Source: Flavobacterium hydatis (GTDB taxonomy: Bacteria > Bacteroidota > Bacteroidia > Flavobacteriales > Flavobacteriaceae). From it: a stretch of 64,000 nucleotides of DNA. This document shows, piece by piece, positions 61,054 to 64,000 of this stretch (within the stretch, counting starts at the first letter, position 1; each line of letters starts with the position of its first letter). The position numbers were made by a program, and so were the translations under genes. The notes under the pieces are model-generated. The model was not told the DNA's origin and searched no databases. It saw only the letters and a program-made list of their open reading frames with translations. The stretch is from contig NZ_JPRM01000021.1 of assembly GCF_000737695.1 (NCBI RefSeq), forward strand, positions 1 to 64,000, given 5' to 3'.

Positions 61054-62454
61054 TTATAATTTACTTTTTTTATTCCCGGTCACTTGCGTTCCCATGTAAT
61101 CTTGAACTGTTCTAAAACCAATAAAACTTCTTGCTGAATCTGCGTATTCAAAATCTCTAGTACTTACTTGTAGGAAATAAGCAACATCTTTCCAAGAACC
61201 TCCACGAACTACTTTACGCTTGTTTGAACCATCTTGAACATTAGGATTCATAGTAGATACATATTCGTAAGCATTTGGGCTGTATGAAGAATCTGTCCAC
61301 TCGGCAACGTTACCTGCCATATTGTATAAATTGTATCCGTTTGGATCGTAAGATTTTGCTTCTACAGTGTATAAAGCATTATCTGCTGCGTAATCTCCTC
61401 TGTTTGGCTTGAAGTTAGCCATAAAACAACCTCTATCGTTTCTGATATAAGGACCTCCCCAAGGATAAGTAGCAGACTCCAGACCTCCTCTAGCAGCATA
61501 CTCCCATTCTGCCTCTGTAGGCAATCTGAAAGAGTTCACTAAATCATGACCTTTTTTCTTCGCTTTTATGTATGTATTTTTGTTTAATGTTCTCCAAGCA
61601 CAGAATGCTTTTGCTTGAGTCCATTGTACACCTACAACTGGATAATCTCCATATGCTTTGTGCCAAAAATAATCGTTATGCATTGGCTCATTATATGAGT
61701 AAGTAAAATCTTTAATCCAAACTGTTGTATCTGGGTAAACTTTAACTTCTTCTGTCTTAACGAAATCTTTTCTTTTTCCAACTTTAGCTTTAGCTGCAGC
61801 TTGAATATCCATCCAAGAATATCTGAATTTCAATTTATTAACATCAATAGTTCTTAAACCATTATATGACTCTTCGATAGGAATATACATAGAGTCCATT
61901 ACTTCTGTATAATACTCATCTGGGTAAGCTTGAGTACCTTTAGCTAATTTTACTTTTCTGTTTAATTTTCTTCCTGCATAAGGATCATCTGCTGTACCAA
62001 TACTATAGTAATTATCATACATGTATTTATCATAAGCAGTCATTTTTTCTGGATCAGAATCATTAAAAGCATAGTCTCCAATGCTTCCTCCTTTTTGACC
62101 TTTAGCATCGCCAGGTTTTTGACCCATTTCGTCTGCCATAATAGCTAAACGAACTCTCATTGTTGAGTCTTTTACCCACTCCACAAATTGACGGTATTCA
62201 CTATTTGTAATTTCAGTTTCATCCATATAAAAAGAACGAACAGTAACTGTTTTTGTTGGTGCATCTTCTACTTGAGCTAAGTCATCATCTGACTTACCCA
62301 TAATAAACGAACCACCCGGAACTAAAGTCATTCCATAAGGCTTTTCAGGATACCATTTCCCACCTTTAACACCTACCAATTCTCCTTTGTCACTTGACCT
62401 ACCACAACTAATCATTAGTGTTAAAAATGCCGCAAATGCAATAAACTTCTTCAT
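61054..62454 (-). CDS. gldK: T9SS lipoprotein GldK
   Basis: A 466-residue outer-membrane lipoprotein (PorK homologue). The lipobox LMISC puts the lipidated Cys at about residue 17. The mature protein has the formylglycine-generating-enzyme-like fold: MTLVPGGSFIMGKSDDD, SFYMDETEITNSEYRQFVEW, YPVVGVQWTQAKAFCAWR, SFRLPTEAEWEYAARGG, NMAGNVAEWTDSSY, RKVVRGGSWKD and FIGFRTVQ. The fold is shared with sulfatase-modifying enzymes, but here it serves as a ring component with GldN. First gene of the gldKLMN operon. Confidence 0.96.
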   Translation of the reverse strand: MKKFIAFAAFLTLMISCGRSSDKGELVGVKGGKWYPEKPYGMTLVPGGSFIMGKSDDDLAQVEDAPTKTVTVRSFYMDETEITNSEYRQFVEWVKDSTMRVRLAIMADEMGQKPGDAKGQKGGSIGDYAFNDSDPEKMTAYDKYMYDNYYSIGTADDPYAGRKLNRKVKLAKGTQAYPDEYYTEVMDSMYIPIEESYNGLRTIDVNKLKFRYSWMDIQAAAKAKVGKRKDFVKTEEVKVYPDTTVWIKDFTYSYNEPMHNDYFWHKAYGDYPVVGVQWTQAKAFCAWRTLNKNTYIKAKKKGHDLVNSFRLPTEAEWEYAARGGLESATYPWGGPYIRNDRGCFMANFKPNRGDYAADNALYTVEAKSYDPNGYNLYNMAGNVAEWTDSSYSPNAYEYVSTMNPNVQDGSNKRKVVRGGSWKDVAYFLQVSTRDFEYADSARSFIGFRTVQDYMGTQVTGNKKSKL

Positions 62455-62718
62455 ATATATTTGGATTATCTATTCATTATTATAAGTCCGTAAACCTATT
62501 TATTATTTTCTTAAAAAACAATAGCTTTTTTGTAAATTATTTCACGGTCCAAAATTAAAGTTAAAAAAAATAAAAAAAAAATATTTAGTCGATAAACTGC
62601 CTTAAAAAATCGACATAAAACGTTAAATCTTAGTATTTATAAACTTATTCCTACTAATAAAAACCGAAACAATACTTTCAAAAAACCCTTATATTCTAGT
62701 ACCTTATTACGAAAACGA
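62455..62718 (-). promoter_or_regulatory. promoter region of gldKLMN
   Basis: A 264-bp gap. TAATTTTG on the minus strand at 62557-62550 fits the -7 element, preceded by a long A/T homopolymer stretch (62560-62581) instead of a clear TTTG, which may act as an UP-like element. The predicted leader is about 90 nt. No terminator for the upstream gene was recognised, so read-through from topA is possible. Confidence 0.4.
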
Positions 62719-63870
62719 TTACACAGTATTTTTACGTTGTGCTTTCCACCATCTTTCAGGTAATTCCTGATTACAAGCAGTCAAATATTCATCATAAGAA
62801 CATGATAACAACGCATTTCTCTTCAATTTATTACTTCCGTTAGAAATAAAAGGTATTTCTATCCACCAACGGTCTGTTTTGTCGCTTTTATAAAAAACCA
62901 ACTCCTCTTCTTCTAGCGGAACTATGTATTTTAAATAGTTTTTTCGGCTACCATATGGATACTCATTAGAACGATAATGATATCCTTCGATAAAATACCA
63001 AACAATTTGCGCCATTATAGGAGCTTCTTGCAATGTATTATTATGATTAAAAAGTCCAAAAGCAGACACTTTATCACTAATACCTGCATATCTGGCTAGC
63101 GAACAAATCTCTTTTCCATTAAACCCATTAGGCTCAAAAGTGATTGTATTTCCCGAATCGGCAGATTTTATTGAATTTAAATCGAAACTCACCAAATCGG
63201 CATCTCTAAAAACTGGCTCAGCAAGCGCAATTTTGTTCGAGATTTCTCCTAATCGATAAGCATCAAAAAACAACTTCTCGATTAAATCAATTTCTTCTTG
63301 TGAGTTATAATAAGTTTGATAACCTATATTACAATAATTAAATAGATTATTAGGCTCATCTACTATAATCTGAGTTAAGTATGAAGTTGCGGAAGAATCT
63401 TCACTTTCTTTCCCGAAATCAAATTTATTATCAACAGCAACCAAATTAACCATTTGCTCTAAATCATCGTAAGCACGATATAAAGCATAGGTCAAATCCT
63501 GAGATCCACCTATAACTATAGGCACAACTCTATTTTTTATTAAGGCTGCAGTTATTTTTTTTAAAAGATAGTAGGTGTCTTCTACAGAATTTCCTGGTAA
63601 AATATCCCCTAAATCAGCAATAGTCATGTCCCAGTTTCCAGGAAACATACTATATAACTTTTTACGAAAAGGATTTAAATTTACATCGCTAATCGCAGAA
63701 GTGTCTCCGCGATTATCCAGAACACCAATTATAGCAATATTCACTTTTGCTAAATCCGGGAACTGCTCTTTTGTATGTAAAACTATTTTACTTCCCAATT
63801 CTTGAGAAGACAATGTATCAATGTAGTTTAGAATTTCTTCGGCAACTGGTTGTAGAAAATCAAATTCCAT
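62719..63870 (-). CDS. formimidoylglutamase/arginase-family protein with eroded metal site
   Basis: A 383-residue ureohydrolase-fold protein usually labelled formimidoylglutamase in flavobacteria. The fold is visible in VPIVIGGSQDLTYALYRAY, LVAVDNKFDFG and ADLVSFDLNSIKSADSG. The manganese ligands are poorly kept: GGDH has become GGSQ (121-124), DAHxD has become DNKFD (147-151) and SxDxD has become SFDLN (228-232). Three of six ligands remain. The protein is thus probably inactive as a binuclear-Mn hydrolase or uses a different mechanism. The start is only 3 nt after the topA stop codon, so it is translationally linked to topA. No histidine-degradation gene is nearby. Confidence 0.8.
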   Translation of the reverse strand: MEFDFLQPVAEEILNYIDTLSSQELGSKIVLHTKEQFPDLAKVNIAIIGVLDNRGDTSAISDVNLNPFRKKLYSMFPGNWDMTIADLGDILPGNSVEDTYYLLKKITAALIKNRVVPIVIGGSQDLTYALYRAYDDLEQMVNLVAVDNKFDFGKESEDSSATSYLTQIIVDEPNNLFNYCNIGYQTYYNSQEEIDLIEKLFFDAYRLGEISNKIALAEPVFRDADLVSFDLNSIKSADSGNTITFEPNGFNGKEICSLARYAGISDKVSAFGLFNHNNTLQEAPIMAQIVWYFIEGYHYRSNEYPYGSRKNYLKYIVPLEEEELVFYKSDKTDRWWIEIPFISNGSNKLKRNALLSCSYDEYLTACNQELPERWWKAQRKNTV

Positions 63871-63873
63871 TTT

Positions 63874-64000
63874 TTATTTCTTTTTAGCTACAGGTTTTTT
63901 AGCCGCCGCTTTCTTAGCAGCAGGCGCTTTCTTAGCAGCTGTCTTTTTTACTGGGGTTTTCTTTGCGATCATTTCCTGAACTTCGGCCAAAGTTAATTTT
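63874..64000 (-). CDS. topA: DNA topoisomerase I, C-terminal end (partial)
   Basis: The frame is open to the window edge and ends TAA at 63876-63874. Only the last 41 residues are seen: KLTLAEVQEMIAKKTP followed by a Lys/Ala-rich tail of AAKKAPAAKK and AAAKKPVAKKK type. In flavobacteria topA ends in a repeat domain of the 'TLxLxEVxxMI' kind plus a basic tail, and it lies upstream of the gldK region, as I recall. A histone H1-like protein would have a similar tail, but the LTLAEVQEMI segment and context favour topA. Confidence 0.7.
   Translation of the reverse strand, partial: KLTLAEVQEMIAKKTPVKKTAAKKAPAAKKAAAKKPVAKKK

Noticed and set aside
61054..62454. GldK as a sulfatase-maturation (formylglycine-generating) enzyme for the arylsulfatase at 18586
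   Set aside because: It has the FGE fold but is a lipoprotein in the gldKLMN operon and matches GldK over its full length. Maturation must come from elsewhere.
63874..64000. Histone H1/HU-like basic protein
   Set aside because: The Lys/Ala tail is compatible, but the preceding LTLAEVQEMI segment fits the flavobacterial topA C-terminus and the frame stays open beyond the window.

Overview
The window is chromosomal DNA of a Bacteroidota bacterium, almost certainly a Flavobacterium or close relative. Signs of this are the AT-rich sequence, promoters of the TTTG-N19-TAnnTTTG type, the complete gliding/type IX secretion motor operon gldK-gldL-gldM-gldN, two giant proteins with T9SS C-terminal sorting domains, and many SusC/TonB-type, lipoprotein and LytTR genes.

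Layout. 1-1650: a tRNA-Glu gene, an orphan immunity-like protein and a hexapeptide acetyltransferase. 2483-3577: an exported Ppx/GppA-like ASKHA protein behind a long leader. 3788-4980: a candidate 48-residue membrane peptide and an outer-membrane barrel. 5120-6592: a DMP19-like protein and a secreted hypothetical. 6982-13730: a four-gene operon (TonB-dependent receptor, DUF4876 lipoprotein, DUF6850-type barrel, di-heme cytochrome c peroxidase), probably for metal or heme acquisition. 14181-16772: an NDH-2-like flavoprotein, an Rrf2 regulator and a GNAT enzyme. 17133-20934: a DUF1254/DUF1214 lipoprotein followed by an arylsulfatase. 21040-25373: a lipidated agmatine-deiminase-family enzyme, a LytS/LytR-type two-component pair and a duplicated HPP-like membrane protein. 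25586-31324: a duplicated nucleotidyltransferase-like/HEPN-like protein, an S24 repressor, a GT39 glycosyltransferase and two small unknowns in a repeat-rich stretch.

31662-46962 is the most striking part: two head-to-tail genes 10 bp apart, about 15.3 kb. The first (2324 aa) has seven leucine-rich-repeat modules, a textbook type I dockerin and a T9SS sorting domain. The second (2771 aa) begins with a cohesin-like domain, continues through many beta-sandwich modules and a Cys-rich centre, and also ends in a T9SS sorting domain. This suggests a surface complex in which a dockerin-bearing recognition protein docks on a cohesin-bearing scaffold. Its secretion machine (gldKLMN) lies at 57713-62454 in the same window.

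47133-57615 carries household and lipid genes: DUF1761, a FemAB/BioF2-like acyltransferase, two secreted unknowns, a divergent diacylglycerol kinase/APP1-type phosphatase pair, an ABC-F ATPase, DUF983 and a FAD oxidoreductase. Beyond gldK lie a ureohydrolase-fold protein with an eroded metal site and the 3' end of topA.

Intergenic DNA holds several repeat families: a hairpin with a GAAA loop used five times as a terminator, a 208-211 bp MITE-like inverted repeat (two full copies and one chimeric copy), a REP-like palindrome and a 'ctgaggtactaag' family. No CRISPR array, transposase, rRNA or prophage was seen. All functional calls come from reading motifs by eye; no database search was run.
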